64,000 nucleotides of DNA. Source: Pseudomonas tensinigenes (GTDB lineage Bacteria; Pseudomonadota; Gammaproteobacteria; Pseudomonadales; Pseudomonadaceae). Below, piece by piece: positions 62,549 to 64,000 of the stretch. Numbering within the stretch: the first letter of the stretch is position 1; each line of letters starts with the position of its first letter. Below the pieces are notes generated by a model. The model made no database searches. It worked only from the letters and a program-made list of their open reading frames with translations, and was not told the origin of the DNA. A program made the translations under genes and the position numbers. The stretch lies in NCBI RefSeq assembly GCF_014268445.2, contig NZ_CP077089.1, positions 978,501-1,042,500 on the forward strand. The letters are read 5' to 3'.

Positions 62549-64000
62549 ATGAGCGTTATCCCGCATTTGATCAATGGCGAACTGGTGACCGAGAACGGTC
62601 GCGCGGTTGATGTGTTCAACCCGTCCACCGGTCAGGCTATCCACAAGCTGCCACTGGCCAGCCAGGCAACCATCCAGAAAGCCATCGATGCCGCCAAGGC
62701 TGCGTTCCCGGCCTGGCGCAACACGCCACCGGCCAAACGCGCGCAGGTGATGTTCCGCTTCAAGCAACTGCTGGAGCAGAACGAAGCACGCATCTCGCAA
62801 TTGATCAGCGAAGAACACGGTAAAACTCTGGAAGACGCCGCCGGTGAATTGAAGCGCGGTATCGAGAACGTCGAGTTCGCCTGCGCCGCGCCGGAAATCC
62901 TCAAGGGTGAGTACAGCCGCAACGTTGGCCCGAACATCGACGCATGGTCGGACTTCCAGCCGCTGGGCATCGTTGCCGGGATCACCCCGTTCAACTTCCC
63001 GGCCATGGTGCCGCTGTGGATGTACCCGTTGGCGATCGTCTGCGGCAACTGCTTCATCCTCAAGCCGTCCGAGCGTGATCCAAGCTCGACACTGCTGATC
63101 GCTCAGTTGCTGTTGGAAGCCGGTCTGCCGAAAGGCGTGATGAGCGTGGTTCACGGTGACAAGACTGCAGTAGACGCGCTGATCGAAGCGCCGGAAGTCA
63201 AAGCGCTGAGCTTCGTTGGTTCGACGCCGATTGCCGAGTACATCTACGCCGAAGGCACCAAGCGTGGTAAGCGCGTTCAGGCACTGGGCGGCGCGAAAAA
63301 CCACGCAGTGCTGATGCCGGATGCCGATCTGGACAACGCCGTCAGCGCACTGATGGGCGCGGCTTACGGTTCCTGTGGCGAGCGCTGCATGGCGATTTCG
63401 GTTGCCGTTTGTGTAGGCGATCAAGTGGCCGATGCGCTGGTGGCCAAACTGGTACCGCAGATCCAGGCGCTGAAAATCGGTGCCGGCACTTCGTGCGGCC
63501 TGGATATGGGGCCACTGGTCACCGGTCAGGCGCGCGACAAAGTCAGTGGTTACGTTGATGACGGTGTGGCGGCGGGCGCGACCCTGGTGGTCGACGGTCG
63601 TGGTTTCAGCGTGGCCGGTCATGAAGAAGGCTTCTTCCTCGGTGGCTGCCTGTTCGACAACGTCACTCCAGAAATGCGCATCTATAAAGAAGAGATCTTC
63701 GGCCCGGTACTGTGCATCGTTCGCGTGAACAGCCTGGAAGAGGCGATGCAACTGATCAACGATCACGAATACGGCAATGGCACCTGCATCTTCACCCGTG
63801 ACGGTGAGGCGGCGCGTCTGTTCTGCGACGAGATCGAAGTCGGTATGGTTGGCGTCAACGTGCCGCTGCCGGTGCCGGTGGCTTACCACAGCTTCGGCGG
63901 CTGGAAGCGTTCGCTGTTTGGTGACCTGCATGCGTATGGTCCGGATGGTGTGCGCTTCTATACCCGTCGCAAGGCGATCACTCAGCGCTGGCCGCAGCGT
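62549..64000 (+). CDS. bauC: CoA-acylating malonate/methylmalonate-semialdehyde dehydrogenase (3' end outside window)
   Basis: 484 residues are present and the frame is open at the window end; family length is about 500, so only a few residues are missing. Motifs are GIVAGITPFNFPAMVPLWM, LKPSERDPSST, SFVGSTPIAEYIYAEGTKRGKRVQALGGAKNH and the catalytic Cys near residue 280 in GSCGERCMAIS. These fit the MmsA family; position after bauA matches bauC (PA0130), which turns malonate semialdehyde into acetyl-CoA. AGGAG lies upstream of the ATG. The bauB gene found between them in P. aeruginosa is absent here. Confidence 0.9.
   Translation, partial: MSVIPHLINGELVTENGRAVDVFNPSTGQAIHKLPLASQATIQKAIDAAKAAFPAWRNTPPAKRAQVMFRFKQLLEQNEARISQLISEEHGKTLEDAAGELKRGIENVEFACAAPEILKGEYSRNVGPNIDAWSDFQPLGIVAGITPFNFPAMVPLWMYPLAIVCGNCFILKPSERDPSSTLLIAQLLLEAGLPKGVMSVVHGDKTAVDALIEAPEVKALSFVGSTPIAEYIYAEGTKRGKRVQALGGAKNHAVLMPDADLDNAVSALMGAAYGSCGERCMAISVAVCVGDQVADALVAKLVPQIQALKIGAGTSCGLDMGPLVTGQARDKVSGYVDDGVAAGATLVVDGRGFSVAGHEEGFFLGGCLFDNVTPEMRIYKEEIFGPVLCIVRVNSLEEAMQLINDHEYGNGTCIFTRDGEAARLFCDEIEVGMVGVNVPLPVPVAYHSFGGWKRSLFGDLHAYGPDGVRFYTRRKAITQRWPQR

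Noticed and set aside
62492..63931. 479-residue minus-strand frame opposite bauC
   Set aside because: Shadow of a well-defined dehydrogenase gene.

Overview
The window is chromosomal DNA of a Pseudomonas from the fluorescens group. Three things show this. Gene content and order match known P. aeruginosa blocks: the Flp/Tad pilus with PprA-PprB, the cue copper genes, the purine-salvage block and the bau beta-alanine genes. Base composition is GC-rich with pseudomonad codon use. Nearly every intergenic gap carries a REP palindrome built on GAGCGAGCCTGCTCGCGAA. No tRNA, rRNA, prophage, transposase or CRISPR array was seen.

Layout. 1-2050: the end of a type VI secretion vgrG, a DUF4123 adaptor and a lipoprotein alpha/beta hydrolase. 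2044-6453: a MATE pump, a small membrane protein, a MazG-like/cmoM pair and two DUF4136 lipoproteins. 6691-23429: a complete Flp/Tad pilus locus. It has tadG, tadF-pprA, fppA, pprB, then an eight-gene minus-strand operon (rcpC-rcpA-tadZ-tadA-tadB-tadC-tadD-DUF3613), and flp plus a stand-alone receiver divergent from it. Between pprB and the DUF3613 gene lies about 1.6 kb of repeats, a tandem array and a DUF6124 gene with a structured leader. 24097-27512: a TpsB-type outer-membrane transporter and a Gly/Thr- and Val/Gly-repeat lipoprotein that looks like its partner.

27811-31555 holds fatty-acid-type enzymes (MaoC dehydratase, long FabG, thiolase). 31977-34569 has a RIO kinase and an MFS pump. 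34523-38251 is a copper module: the cueA-cueR operon and a separate copZ, each with a CueR-type operator. 38431-44934 holds two MFS exporters, a quinone-oxidoreductase, a monooxygenase-like protein and LysR/ArsR regulators.

45056-59942 is a nucleobase/nucleoside block: adenine deaminase, a 2OG-Fe oxygenase, a BMP-family binding protein with its ABC permeases and ATPase, 8-oxoguanine deaminase, a RutR-like TetR and a xanthine/uracil permease. A MerR-SDR pair and a calcium/proton-type exchanger lie among them. 60064-64000 is the beta-alanine locus bauR<>bauA-bauC, with bauC cut by the window end.

Most noteworthy: the lipoprotein/TpsB pair beside the PprAB pilus locus; a 370-bp repeat found just after two response-regulator genes, with a compensatory base-pair change between copies; and the leader of the DUF6124 gene, which can form mutually exclusive pairings.
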